45,171 nt of DNA from Puniceicoccales bacterium (GCA_031287845.1 JAITSI010000073.1:1-45171), one strand, 5' to 3'; shown: positions 1 through 7,886, counted from the first letter of the stretch. Translations and numbers: made by a program. Notes: generated from the sequence alone by a model not told the origin.

Positions 1-192
1 GATGAGCGGCTTACGGCTGAGATCCGCAGGGTGGACGATCGACTCACGTTCGAGATTCGTGGGGTCAGGGACGAACTGCACGGAATCAAGGGTCTGGTGG
101 CCAAGTGGTTGATCGGTACGGTCGTAGCCGTGATTGGGACGATGATTGCGCAAACGACGCTGATCCTTTCCGCCATGCATCTGCCTGGGTGA
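1..192 (+). CDS. Small coiled-coil protein with C-terminal membrane segment (5' end cut)
   Basis: Only the last 63 residues are in the window, read from base 1 in the first frame to the TGA at 190-192. The visible part is a charged amphipathic helix with heptad-like spacing (RRVDDRLTFEIRGVRDELHG) followed by one hydrophobic segment (WLIGTVVAVIGTMIAQTTLI). This layout is typical of short bacterial and phage proteins of the DUF1640 or XhlA-like kind, whose role is often unknown. Just upstream of the terminase genes it could be a holin or lysis helper, but that is a guess from position. A frame-shifted relative lies on the other strand at 44720-44845 in the host flank, so the family occurs at least twice in this genome. 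Confidence 0.6.
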   Translation, partial: DERLTAEIRRVDDRLTFEIRGVRDELHGIKGLVAKWLIGTVVAVIGTMIAQTTLILSAMHLPG

Positions 193-254
193 ATGGTTTT
201 CCGGTCTTCGGAAAATTGCCTTGCGTGGTGTAGATTCCCCAAAATACTGGCTCC

Positions 255-623
255 GTGCGTACTGAGCTGGAGGAGCAAAAAAAGATCTTCGCCTGGAAGA
301 TGTCCCAAATCGCCGCTGGCCACACATCGCTGCAGCTGCTAGGATTTGTTCCAAACGGAACGGACTTCCTGAATCGCTTTGGGATCATGCTGGGGAAGCG
401 CTACGGCATTCTGTCCGGCTTTCCGGACATGTTTTTTCTAAAACCTGCCGGTCCGTTCCACGGGCTCTTCATCGAGCTCAAGAGGATTGGTCCCTGGGGC
501 AAAATTCGGTACCGGCAGAGGATTATGGGCAAGCTTCTGGAGCAAAGCGGCTACCGCTTCCGGCTGTGCCGGGGCAGTGAGGATGCCATTCGGGAGATTT
601 TAGAATATGAACAGCTTGGATGA
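255..623 (+). CDS. VRR-NUC domain nuclease
   Basis: 122 residues from a GTG start; an in-frame TAG at 231-233 limits any upstream extension. The centre reads YGILSGFPDMFFL followed by FIELKRIG and a later conserved Gln in IRYRQRIMGKLL. These are the G-x-PD, E-x-K and Q elements of the VRR-NUC (restriction-endonuclease-like) fold found in phage DNA-processing nucleases and in FAN1. The metal-binding residues would be D in FPDMF and E and K in IELK. No good ribosome site precedes the GTG; an ATG at 299 is an alternative but would shorten the fold. Its stop overlaps the next start by 17 bases. In phages this nuclease often sits near packaging or replication genes and may resolve branched DNA before packaging (inference). 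Confidence 0.7.
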   Translation: MRTELEEQKKIFAWKMSQIAAGHTSLQLLGFVPNGTDFLNRFGIMLGKRYGILSGFPDMFFLKPAGPFHGLFIELKRIGPWGKIRYRQRIMGKLLEQSGYRFRLCRGSEDAIREILEYEQLG

Positions 624-981
624 TTTTTTAGCGCTCTGCGACCGGCTCATTGCGGACGCGGAGGGTGCGATGGGATTGATCCTGGCTCCTGTGGAGGTGC
701 TGCTGGCGAATCGGTTTCAAATTTCTAGGAAGGCGGTAGATGCTTGGGAGGTCGAGAACGAGGGAGTGGCAAACCGCCTGGAGCGCATTCGGCTACTCCA
801 GGAGGAGCAAATCTTTAAACTGTTGGCGGACGGAAGCTTAAAGGATTCTACGGCCCTGCTGCTCCTGAAAAGTTTATGCAGGATTGACGGGGAAAAATTT
901 TCCACGCTTGAGGAAAGGCTGGATAGCCTGCTGGGAAATCTGCAAGGTGGAGATTCGAACACTGAATCCGCAGCTGCGTGA
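607..981 (+). CDS. Putative terminase small subunit
   Basis: 124 residues, almost entirely predicted helical, rich in Leu and Glu, with no motif I can tie to a family. The call rests on place: it directly precedes and overlaps the large terminase gene, as small terminase subunits do, and its size fits. The segment NRFQISRKAVDAWEVENEG could hold a helix-turn-helix-like DNA-binding part, as expected for a protein that recognises the packaging site. It starts inside the end of the VRR-NUC gene, so the genes are translationally coupled. It could also be an unrelated small phage protein; confidence is moderate. Confidence 0.45.
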   Translation: MNSLDDFLALCDRLIADAEGAMGLILAPVEVLLANRFQISRKAVDAWEVENEGVANRLERIRLLQEEQIFKLLADGSLKDSTALLLLKSLCRIDGEKFSTLEERLDSLLGNLQGGDSNTESAAA

Positions 982-2467
982 AAGGTTAGCCCGGCTAGTT
1001 CGCGATCCGGTCCTCTGGATGGAGGTATTTCTCCAGATCCGCGCCAAGGACGGCACGGTCGTACCTTTTCGTCTGAATCGTTTCCAAAAGGAGCTGGCGC
1101 AGGGAGTTGCGCGGGCGCTGGTGGAGACCGGCCGTGCCTTTTTCGTGATCATAAAGGGGCGGCAGTTGGGGATTTCGACGGTTTGCCGCGGCCTGGCCAT
1201 CTGGCGGGCGCTGAACTTCCCGGGACAGCAGTGCGTGACGGCGGCCCACGAGGACAGCCTGGTGCGACAGAACATGGTGCTCATCCGGGAGATGCTGGAC
1301 CGTCTGGACCGCTCCATCCTCCCCTACCCAATCCCCAACATCGCCAGCGATAGCCGAATCTTTTGGCAAAGAAACGGCAGCGCCATCATGCCACGCCTTC
1401 CCGCCGGCAAGTCCGAGGGCCGGGGCCTGCCGGTCCACTTCCTCCACTGCACGGAGGTTGACTTTTTCGACTCCATCCAATCCGGCTGCTGGAGCCGATT
1501 TCTTGGGGGAATTCTGCCGGCCCTCCCCCGCCGCGGGGCCATCTTCATCGTCGAGTCCACATGCCAGGGCCGTGGCGCGCTCTATGATCTTTATCTCCAG
1601 TCCCTTGCGCCCCAATCCGAATGGCGCCACCTATTTTTCCCCTGGTGGAAGGAGGAGCAGTACCGCTCCACCGTGGACCAGGAGCTGACGGAGCAGGAGG
1701 CCGCCCTCCAGGAGCAGCACAGGCTAGATCGCCAGCAGATCAACTTTTGGGCATCCTACGCCCGGCAGTGCGGCACGGTGAACGCCCTACGGGAGTACCC
1801 GTTCTGCATTGAGGACGCCTTTACGGTGGCTGGATCCCGTGGGCTGATTCCGCACGCGCTGGTGGAGGAGGCGATGGCCCGTCCGCCGGTCCCTGACCAG
1901 GAACGGGAGCCGCTCATCATCGGCATTGATCCGTCCCGTCTCCGCGACGCGACGGGGCTGGCGGTCCGGCAGGGGAAAAACATCCTGGCAATTGAGGAAA
2001 TCCCTCCGCTGGGCGATGTTACCGAGCTGGCCCAATTCGTGGCGTCCCGCATCCAGGATCGAAAAAACGCCCTCGTCAACTGCGACTCCGGTGGCCTGGG
2101 CGGACCATTTATCGATGTGCTGCAGAAAACGTTGCGCCGTTTTGTGACTCCGGTGGACTTCGGCTCGCGGGCGGACGAGGAAAAGAAATTTTTCAACCGC
2201 CGCGCGGAACTCTATGGAGCTCTTAGAAAATGGCTTGTAGAGGGCGGGAAATTGCCCTATCATGCGGGTCTGGCTCGGGAACTGTCATCGATCGAGGTCA
2301 ACCGGCGGCGGGAGGGGCGAATGCTGCTGGAACCAAAGCACTCGCTCGCCAAGTCGCCGAATTTGGCCGACGCCTGCGCGCTGACGATGACACTGGATAA
2401 CTACCTATCCCGCAACGCATTGCACAAAACCATTTCCGTCAAACAACGCCATGAGGTCAGGCTATGA
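947..2467 (+). CDS. terL: Terminase large subunit (ATPase and nuclease)
   Basis: The DNA-packaging motor, 506 residues from the GTG at 947; a TTG at 884 would add 21 residues. I prefer 947 because the family-like sequence starts there and the overlap with the upstream gene is smaller. ATPase domain: deviant Walker A KGRQLGIST near residue 70, with the R-Q-x-G-x-S pattern usual in terminases, and a Walker B-like HFLHCTEVDFF. Nuclease domain: acidic residues in IIGIDPSR near residue 326, NCDSGG near 378 and NLADACAL near 474, matching the RNase H-like fold of headful terminases. It acts at the portal of the prohead, pumping and cutting concatemeric DNA. The next gene starts in its stop (ATGA). 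Confidence 0.93.
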   Translation: MEIRTLNPQLRERLARLVRDPVLWMEVFLQIRAKDGTVVPFRLNRFQKELAQGVARALVETGRAFFVIIKGRQLGISTVCRGLAIWRALNFPGQQCVTAAHEDSLVRQNMVLIREMLDRLDRSILPYPIPNIASDSRIFWQRNGSAIMPRLPAGKSEGRGLPVHFLHCTEVDFFDSIQSGCWSRFLGGILPALPRRGAIFIVESTCQGRGALYDLYLQSLAPQSEWRHLFFPWWKEEQYRSTVDQELTEQEAALQEQHRLDRQQINFWASYARQCGTVNALREYPFCIEDAFTVAGSRGLIPHALVEEAMARPPVPDQEREPLIIGIDPSRLRDATGLAVRQGKNILAIEEIPPLGDVTELAQFVASRIQDRKNALVNCDSGGLGGPFIDVLQKTLRRFVTPVDFGSRADEEKKFFNRRAELYGALRKWLVEGGKLPYHAGLARELSSIEVNRRREGRMLLEPKHSLAKSPNLADACALTMTLDNYLSRNALHKTISVKQRHEVRL

Positions 2468-2700
2468 GTTGGTTTTCCAAAAACGTACGGCATTTTTTGA
2501 GTCGGCTGGTGGGCGGCGCAACGAACGCGGAAAAGCGGCAGCGCAGGTCGCTGCTGGAGCAGCGTGAAATCGCTACGCGGGAGCTGGATGCGCGCCGAAA
2601 TGCCCTGATGAACCTGCGGCGGGCGATTTCGCTGGGCCGCTGGTCACTGCTGGCGACGGATTCCGACGACGGCCTGGGCGGTGGCACCTATGGATCCTAA
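2464..2700 (+). CDS. Hypothetical small phage protein
   Basis: 78 residues, starting with ATGA overlap on terL and ending inside the start region of the portal gene. It is basic in the first half, with a long Arg- and Glu-rich helix (RRSLLEQREIATRELDARRN) likely to form a coiled coil, and a Gly-rich tail. I do not recognise a family. Tight coupling to terL and the portal gene suggests it is a real head or packaging accessory protein. Nothing shows its function directly. Confidence 0.6.
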   Translation: MSWFSKNVRHFLSRLVGGATNAEKRQRRSLLEQREIATRELDARRNALMNLRRAISLGRWSLLATDSDDGLGGGTYGS

Positions 2701-4270
2701 TATGGAAAAGCTGTTGGCCAGGTATAGGAGGGCGAGCGGCGAGGCTAAGCTCTTCTGGGAAGCCTACAAGCGTGCCGCCGAGTACGCCGCTCCGGAAATC
2801 AATTCGTTCTGCAAGTCGCCGGGCCTGACGAAGTCACCGGATGTGATGACATCGCAGGCGCTGCGGTCGACCAACGCCTTCATTTCCGAATTCATCGGGT
2901 CGCTGACGCCGCCGAACCGGCGCTGGGCAGAGCTGCAGCCGACGCAGGAACTTGTGGAGTGGGTGGCGCGCAAGGCCGGCTTTCCCGGAGAGGACCAGAT
3001 CCGGCTTCAGCTGCAGGTCCAATACGACGCCATCACGAAGAAATTTTTCGAATGCCTGGACGCGTCTAACTTCTACGCGGTGCTGAAGCAATTTGTCCTA
3101 TCCATCGGCATTGGAACGGGATGCCTACTTGTCTCCGACCAGGATTCCGGTCCCGAATCCGGAAACCGGGCGCCCTTCGAATTCATCCACGTTCCGACGT
3201 CGAGCCTTTCCCTGGACGCCGGCAACAACGGCAAAATCTACGGAGTCTTTCGCGACATGGAGGTGCGCCGGGCGGAAATTTTGGAGCTGTGGCCGGACGC
3301 GGAGCCGGGCCGCCTGGACGGACGGGAAAGCTACAAGTTGGTGGAGTGCTGCACCTATGAACCGGACCGCAAGCCGCTGCCCTGGCGGTTCTGCGTCTTC
3401 GAACCGTCGACGGGCACGAAACTTTTGCAACGGGACCGGCACCTCCCCTACAACCCCTACATCGTATTCCGCTGGTCCGTCGTCGACGGCGAGTCCATGG
3501 GCCGGGGGCCTCTGCTGGAGGCGATGGCGGACATCAAATCCCTTAACACCCTCTGGCGCATCTACTTCGACTGGATCCAGCGCAACGGCCTTGGGGTGAC
3601 GCTGGTCCGCGCGGCGGAGTACGCCACGGCCGACCTGGACGCATTTCGCAACGAAGAATTTCAGACGGGAAAGTTGATCGCCGTCAACGATCCTGCCAAT
3701 TTTGTACCCCTGCGCCTGGCCGGCGACCTTTCGGTAAATACCTTTCTGGTACAAGAGTTTACCAACGCCGTACGCCAGCAGCTGCTGGACATCGAACTCC
3801 CCACGCAAAACACCATGACCGCCTACGAGACCCGGGAGCGGGCCAACCGCATCCTCCGCCTGATGGCGGGACTCATCGGCCGCATCAATTTAGAATTCAT
3901 TGAACCATTTTTCTCCATCGGCCTGCGGCTGATGGCAGAACACGGCATGATTCAAATTCCCGAGCAGGTGGGCGGCATCAATAATTTTTTCACGAAGATC
4001 GTCCTGCAGTCACCGCTGGCCCGGTCCCAGCAGATGGCGGACGTGGACGCGGCACGGGTGGCGCTGGAGACGCTGGCGATGGCGCAGTCTCCCGTGGCGG
4101 CGCAGATGATTAACATGGAACGCTTTGCGGAGTTCGTCTGGACCGGCTGCGGGGCACCGGCGAAGCTGCTCAACACGCCGGAGGAATCGCAGGCCGCACA
4201 GGAACAGGACATGCGCCAGCGGTTGGTTTTGGACCAGGCCAAGCGGACGAATTTGCTGGAGGAAAACTGA
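2690..4270 (+). CDS. Portal protein (T7 gp8-like head-tail connector)
   Basis: 526 residues from the ATG at 2690; a GTG at 2681 would add three. The N-terminal half has the family signature around residues 45-70: a run of Ser/Thr, then FISEFIGSLTPPNRRWAEL, matching the L-x-G-S-L-T-P-P-N-x-x-W element of the head-to-tail connecting protein family (T7 gp8). The length is close to T7 gp8 (536). Twelve copies would form the ring at the single vertex where DNA enters and the tail attaches, and to which the terminase docks. It follows the terminase directly and is followed, with a one-base overlap, by the repeat-bearing gene at 4270. This protein is one of the clearest signs that the element is a T7-like podovirus. 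Confidence 0.93.
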   Translation: MDPNMEKLLARYRRASGEAKLFWEAYKRAAEYAAPEINSFCKSPGLTKSPDVMTSQALRSTNAFISEFIGSLTPPNRRWAELQPTQELVEWVARKAGFPGEDQIRLQLQVQYDAITKKFFECLDASNFYAVLKQFVLSIGIGTGCLLVSDQDSGPESGNRAPFEFIHVPTSSLSLDAGNNGKIYGVFRDMEVRRAEILELWPDAEPGRLDGRESYKLVECCTYEPDRKPLPWRFCVFEPSTGTKLLQRDRHLPYNPYIVFRWSVVDGESMGRGPLLEAMADIKSLNTLWRIYFDWIQRNGLGVTLVRAAEYATADLDAFRNEEFQTGKLIAVNDPANFVPLRLAGDLSVNTFLVQEFTNAVRQQLLDIELPTQNTMTAYETRERANRILRLMAGLIGRINLEFIEPFFSIGLRLMAEHGMIQIPEQVGGINNFFTKIVLQSPLARSQQMADVDAARVALETLAMAQSPVAAQMINMERFAEFVWTGCGAPAKLLNTPEESQAAQEQDMRQRLVLDQAKRTNLLEEN

Positions 4271-5403
4271 TGGGAAAATCTCAAAAACAGCTGTGCGTTG
4301 ACGAGAAAATCCACGGAGCGCTGCTGTGGGAAGCGAAGCGCAGCGGGATGAGCATGCTGGAACTTGCCAACGCGATGGCGATGTCCTACCTGGCGATGGC
4401 TGACGAAGCGTGCGGGAAAAATTCCACCAAACCCAACGCAAGAATTTCCCGAAATCCTACCTGCGAATCGGAAAGTCAACTCGACCAACCGGGTCAACTC
4501 GACCAACCGGGTCAACTCGGGCAACCGGAAAGTCAACTCGGTCAACCGGAAAGTCAACTCGGTCAACCGAATCGGTTGACTTTTCTAAATCAGTGGAGCC
4601 CAACGAGTCAACCGAGTCAACTCGCTCAACTCGACCAACCAAGTCAACCGAGTCAACCGAGTCAACTTTCTCAACTTGACCAACCGAGTCAACTCGACCA
4701 ACCAAGTCAACTCACCGGGCTAAGTCAGTGGAGCCCAACGAGTCAACTCACTCAACCAGGTCAACTGAAAAGTCAACTTTGCCGACCGGAAAGTCAACTC
4801 GATCAACCAAGTCAACTTGGTCAACTCCTTCAACCGGGCCAACCGAGTCAACCGAGTCAACTTTCTCAACTTGACCAACCGAGTCAACTTGACCAGCCGA
4901 GTCAACTCGCCGGGCTAAGTCGGTGGAGTCCAACGAGTCAACCGAGTCAACCGAATCCAAAAATCCACTCAACTTTCCGGGAAATTTCGGACAATCGGCC
5001 GGTTCACAAATTGGCCTTCGACGCCGGAAAAAATTGCTGGAAGGCTGGCCCCTACGAGGCGGTGGTGGAGCTGGTTCCCGTGGCGGAGCTGGAGGGAAAA
5101 ATTTTCCCGAACGCGCTGCAGATCACGATCCGGAATCGCCTGGCCGCAAATTTGCGGACGGGAAAGTGTTTTACGGCCGGCGTCGATTCCAATGACTACG
5201 CAAGCCCGGGAAGTGGAGCCGCCCGCTACGCGAGGACCTTTGACGAGGCATTGGCGAATTTGGAAAGGAACAAGAGTCGAGTGGAAAAGGTGGCGGAGTG
5301 CGCCTTAGATTTTTCCATCCTACGGGAGGAGAAGGTGATCAGAACCGAATTTGAAAGGAGGATGCATGGAAGGGAGCGGGGAGCAAACGCCGTTGAACTC
5401 TAG
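4270..5403 (+). CDS. RHH-like protein with long SQP/DQP repeat linker
   Basis: 377 residues in three parts. Residues 1-50 resemble a ribbon-helix-helix DNA-binding unit: a short strand (QLCVDEK), a helix, a Gly, then a second helix (MSMLELANAMAMSYLA). Residues about 68-235 are low-complexity triplets of the S-Q-L, D-Q-P, S-Q-P kind with three copies of a WSPTSQ block. Residues 240-377 are an unrecognised mixed domain. The gene begins on the last base of the portal gene and its end overlaps the following start. In T7-like phages the portal gene is followed by the scaffold, so this is an addition. The repeat is discussed separately: all six frames stay open across it, so an open frame there is weak proof of coding. 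The intact frame into a normal C-terminal domain is better proof. Confidence 0.7.
   Translation: MGKSQKQLCVDEKIHGALLWEAKRSGMSMLELANAMAMSYLAMADEACGKNSTKPNARISRNPTCESESQLDQPGQLDQPGQLGQPESQLGQPESQLGQPNRLTFLNQWSPTSQPSQLAQLDQPSQPSQPSQLSQLDQPSQLDQPSQLTGLSQWSPTSQLTQPGQLKSQLCRPESQLDQPSQLGQLLQPGQPSQPSQLSQLDQPSQLDQPSQLAGLSRWSPTSQPSQPNPKIHSTFREISDNRPVHKLAFDAGKNCWKAGPYEAVVELVPVAELEGKIFPNALQITIRNRLAANLRTGKCFTAGVDSNDYASPGSGAARYARTFDEALANLERNKSRVEKVAECALDFSILREEKVIRTEFERRMHGRERGANAVEL
4473..4966 (+). repeat. 9-bp-periodic AGTCAAC repeat array inside a gene
   Basis: About 500 bp built from a degenerate 9-mer whose constant part is AGTCAAC. I count about 26 copies of GTCAAC by eye, all on the plus strand, plus one GTTGAC in the opposite sense at 4575-4580. 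A larger unit is overlaid: the block beginning CAGTGGAGCCCAACG recurs at about 4591, 4726 and 4921 (the last with two changes). The unit has no stop in any frame, so all six frames are open across the array. Such arrays arise by replication slippage and are expected to vary in length. Confidence 0.95.
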
Positions 5404-5659
5404 CGGAATTGGTCTGTTGGACCGGGACAGTGCGCTGCGGGCCGTGAGCGAGGCAGCGGCGATGAAAAAACTATTCCGCAGCTGGGCGAAGTCCCGGGAG
5501 GGCGTGCAAATCATCGGGAATCTTTTCCAAGTCTTTGGCGGGACGCCCAATCCGGACGCGGACGGCCTAGCCCACGCCCGCTTTTCCGGACGCCAGGACG
5601 TTTTGCACTACATTTTGCGCCACGGAGCGCTTCTGGAGGGAGGGGAAAATGGCCAATGA
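5366..5659 (+). CDS. Bbp19-like small phage protein
   Basis: 97 residues. The start at 5366 is set by a strong AAGGAGG site at 5355-5361. The pattern AAMKKLFRSWAKSREG, then a hydrophobic helix, then SGRQDVLHYILRHG fits the short proteins named after Bordetella phage BPP-1 Bbp19, in which a helix with L-F and G is followed by G-R-x-x-V-x-x-x-I. These lie among head genes of podoviruses and have no proven role. It overlaps the end of the repeat gene by 38 bases and the scaffold start by 11, so the three are translationally linked. The family assignment is from memory of the pattern only. Confidence 0.5.
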   Translation: MEGSGEQTPLNSSGIGLLDRDSALRAVSEAAAMKKLFRSWAKSREGVQIIGNLFQVFGGTPNPDADGLAHARFSGRQDVLHYILRHGALLEGGENGQ

Positions 5660-6464
5660 GGAAGAGGATGGGGAGTTTACGAATTCGTCGACCAGCCTAA
5701 TCGGGGACGGCGATCCCACTGGTACGGAGGAAAATGGAGTCGATGGGGCGCATCCGGAAACGGAGAAAAATTCGCCGACGGAGAAAGATCCTCTGGCAGA
5801 GAAATACCGCCGCGAAGATGGCGCCCTGGACGCGGACAAAATTTTCTCCGACCTGAAGGATTTGCAAAAAAATTACCAGGGACTACGTAAAAAACTCTCC
5901 GACAGGGAGAACGCGAAGCCGGTCTCCTGGGAAGATCTGCGGGGAGAGCTGAAGGAACTGGGCGAACTGTCCGGCGAGGAGGAAAAAAAGTTCGCGGAAA
6001 GGTTCGTGGGACTTTTGGGAAAGATTGGCGCCCGCAAGGAGCAGGCGGTGGAATTTCTAAAAGAGCTGGGAACGCTTGGGGCGGAGGACAATCCCAAAGA
6101 ATTCTATTCCAAGGAGTTGGCCAAGTTGGGCAATGAAAGGGATGCGCTGATCAGCGACCTGCGCCGCTTCCGGGACGCGGCGCGGAATTCGGGACAGTGG
6201 TCCCAGGAGGACGTGGCCGCGCTGGAGACGGCTACGCAGACGGCGGACGGCGTGCGACTGATTCATAAAATTCTCCACTCGACAAACCTGCGCAGTGCGG
6301 GAAAGTTTTCTCCCATGGCACCGGCCAAGGGGGAAAGCGCCAACGTGAGCAATGAGGAAAAAATAACGGCCTACGAGGCAGCCATAGCACTGAGTCGCAG
6401 GGATCCCGCCGCCGGAAAGGCCGAAATGAGACGCCTCAACCGGCTCTACGGAATCTACGAATGA
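5649..6464 (+). CDS. Putative head scaffolding protein
   Basis: 271 residues. The first 60 are acidic and disordered (runs of E, D, S, T, P, G). The middle is a long charged coiled coil, and the C-terminal 40 residues (KITAYEAAIALSRRDPAAGK) form a basic helix pair. This arrangement, together with position after the portal and before the capsid, is what T7 gp9-like and related scaffolds look like. The basic C-terminal end is the part that normally binds coat protein. Scaffold and coat genes are usually adjacent; here 3.2 kb of unrelated genes separates them. Confidence 0.65.
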   Translation: MANEEEDGEFTNSSTSLIGDGDPTGTEENGVDGAHPETEKNSPTEKDPLAEKYRREDGALDADKIFSDLKDLQKNYQGLRKKLSDRENAKPVSWEDLRGELKELGELSGEEEKKFAERFVGLLGKIGARKEQAVEFLKELGTLGAEDNPKEFYSKELAKLGNERDALISDLRRFRDAARNSGQWSQEDVAALETATQTADGVRLIHKILHSTNLRSAGKFSPMAPAKGESANVSNEEKITAYEAAIALSRRDPAAGKAEMRRLNRLYGIYE

Positions 6465-6486
6465 AGGTGCTAGTAAAGGAAATTAA

Positions 6487-6783
6487 ATGGATCCAAATAA
6501 GTTGACGAAAAAGGGAATAGTTAAGCAAATTCACACAAATTCGAAAATCCCAATGAAGAACATTCACGAAGTTATGGAGGGCATACTATCCTGTATGGTA
6601 GCGGCACTCAATTGTGGCAAAACCGTGGAACTGCGTAACTTCGGCATTTTCAAAACCGTGCAGAGATTGCCCCGGATGGGCCGCAATCCGAAAAATCCAG
6701 CGGTGCCAATCCCGATCCCGGCGCAAAACAGGATCAAATTCCGTCCCGGCAAGCACATACGCCGCACCGCCGTAAGCCAGTGA
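6487..6783 (+). CDS. HU/IHF-family DNA-bending protein
   Basis: 98 residues with an AAAGGA site just upstream. The N-terminal helices (KLTKKGIVKQIHTNSKI) lead to the family core VELRNFGIFKTVQRLPRMGR. The DNA-binding arm reads GRNPKNPAVPIPIPAQ and ends in IKFRPGKHIR, close to the IHF/HU pattern G-R-N-P-x-T-x-x-x-x-I-P-x-x-x-x-x-x-F-x-x-G-K-x-L-R. The Pro that intercalates into DNA would be in NPKNP. It is the first gene of the cargo block between scaffold and capsid. A phage HU/IHF protein could serve replication, packaging or site-specific recombination by the integrase. Its 3' end (6720-6801) has been duplicated to 7719-7800. Confidence 0.88.
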   Translation: MDPNKLTKKGIVKQIHTNSKIPMKNIHEVMEGILSCMVAALNCGKTVELRNFGIFKTVQRLPRMGRNPKNPAVPIPIPAQNRIKFRPGKHIRRTAVSQ

Positions 6784-6869
6784 AAGGTACGGGGCCAACG
6801 GACCAATCCAAGGGTTTATGGCGCACATTTTGGCTTGACCTGACCCATGGAAACTTTTTAAGTGAGGCA

Positions 6870-7301
6870 ATGGATGGGGAAGATGTCAATGTTTTTGATA
6901 TAGCAAAGTACATTTTGCATGCGATTGGTGGAGAGATCTCCACCATGAAATTGCAGAAACTCTGCTATTACTGTCAGGCGTGGAGCCTTGCCTGGTACGG
7001 AAAGCCACTGTTTCCCGAAGATTTTGAAGCTTGGACCAATGGTCCGGTTTGTCGGGATCTGTTTGATGTGCACAAGGGGTGGTTTGGAATAGAGGAAGAG
7101 GCTATCCCGCAAAATCTTTGCAGCTGTAGCGGATTGAACGAAGCTCTTTCGGAACACGTCGACAAAATAGTGGATGACTATGGCCTATATAACGGAGCCC
7201 AGCTGAGCGAAATATCGCACAGCGAAATCCCATGGAAGCGCACGGAGCGCAACAAAGTAATCCCAAAAGAATTAATGAAAGAATACTATGGGAGCTTATA
7301 G
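6870..7301 (+). CDS. Panacea-domain (SocA-like, DUF4065) antitoxin
   Basis: 143 residues from ATG 6870, preceded by AAGTGAGG at 6859-6866; an upstream ATG-type start at 6780 has no such site. The family signature is clear: VFDIAKYILHAIGG, then MKLQKLCYYCQAWSLAW, then FPEDFEAWTNGPVCRDLFD. This is the Panacea domain, found in GepA, SocA and the antitoxins of the PanAT systems, where it neutralises many different toxins encoded next to it, in SocA's case through ClpXP-linked proteolysis. The neighbour that starts 14 bases before its end is the expected toxin. A 3'-internal piece of this gene (7047-7128) is duplicated at 7805-7886. Confidence 0.87.
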   Translation: MDGEDVNVFDIAKYILHAIGGEISTMKLQKLCYYCQAWSLAWYGKPLFPEDFEAWTNGPVCRDLFDVHKGWFGIEEEAIPQNLCSCSGLNEALSEHVDKIVDDYGLYNGAQLSEISHSEIPWKRTERNKVIPKELMKEYYGSL

Positions 7302-7707
7302 GACAAACCATCCATCTTCACGATTCCAGTGTGCAAATACTCCAAAGGATACGGACAGGTGTCTCTTCAGATGGGAGGTGGATGCTCTGTATTTTCCTAA
7401 TGGAAGTTTGGAATTTTTTTGTAAATATACGCTCCCCGTTTTGCGAAAAACCGAAAATTCCTCTGTTTCCTGGAAACAATTGGCAAAGAAACGGCACTGT
7501 CATTGGTTCCGTGCGCTGGCGGTTACCGGTGATTTGCGTAATTTTCTTATTGCAATATGCGAAAAGCGGAAAATAGACTCAGAGTCATTTTACCAACTTC
7601 CTGGACTGGAGAGCGATGCGCATCGCATCATTGGCTATCGTCGAACGGGAACGTTCTATCTTATCTACGATGATAGGGATCATTGTCTTCTCCCTAGCCG
7701 GCGATAG
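7288..7707 (+). CDS. Putative toxin partner of the Panacea antitoxin
   Basis: 139 residues, starting with ATG inside the last codons of the Panacea gene (14-base overlap), which implies coupled expression. I do not recognise a toxin fold. Visible features are several conserved-looking aromatic stretches (LYFPNGSLEFFCKYTLPV and SWKQLAKKRHCHWFRAL) and a C-terminal strand pair IGYRRTGTFYLIYDDRDH that looks like a small beta-sheet end. Length and place fit the partner genes of PanA antitoxins. No signal peptide or membrane segment is seen. The toxin identity is an inference from operon structure alone. Confidence 0.55.
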   Translation: MGAYRTNHPSSRFQCANTPKDTDRCLFRWEVDALYFPNGSLEFFCKYTLPVLRKTENSSVSWKQLAKKRHCHWFRALAVTGDLRNFLIAICEKRKIDSESFYQLPGLESDAHRIIGYRRTGTFYLIYDDRDHCLLPSRR

Positions 7708-7718
7708 GCAATCCGGCC

Positions 7719-7886
7719 GGCGTAAAACAGGATCCAATTCCGTCCCGGCAAGCACATACGCCGCACCGCCGTAAGCCAGTGAAAGGTACGGGGCCAACGG
7801 CCTAGTCTGTGGGGATCCGTTTGATATGTACAAGGGATAGCCTGGAATTGAGGAGGTGGCTATCCCTCAAAATCTTTACGGCTGTA
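7719..7886 (+). pseudogene. Scrambled duplicate of HU-like 3' end joined to Panacea fragment
   Basis: Two pieces copied from 1 kb upstream are joined: 7719-7800 matches 6720-6801 (end of the HU-like gene and leader of the Panacea gene) and 7805-7886 matches 7047-7128 (inside the Panacea gene). The 245 bases between them in the original are missing. Several substitutions show it is not recent, and the Panacea frame carries an in-frame stop (CAAGGGATAG). The right end of the copy is the junction with the 3' end of dnaB and supplies its stop codon. Confidence 0.85.

Noticed and set aside
874..1630. Several minus-strand frames across terL
   Set aside because: Shadows of the terminase gene; no start signals and unlike any family.
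4457..4972. Long open frames on the other strand and frames of the repeat array
   Set aside because: They follow from a stop-free 9-mer; only the 4270 frame joins normal protein sequence on both sides.
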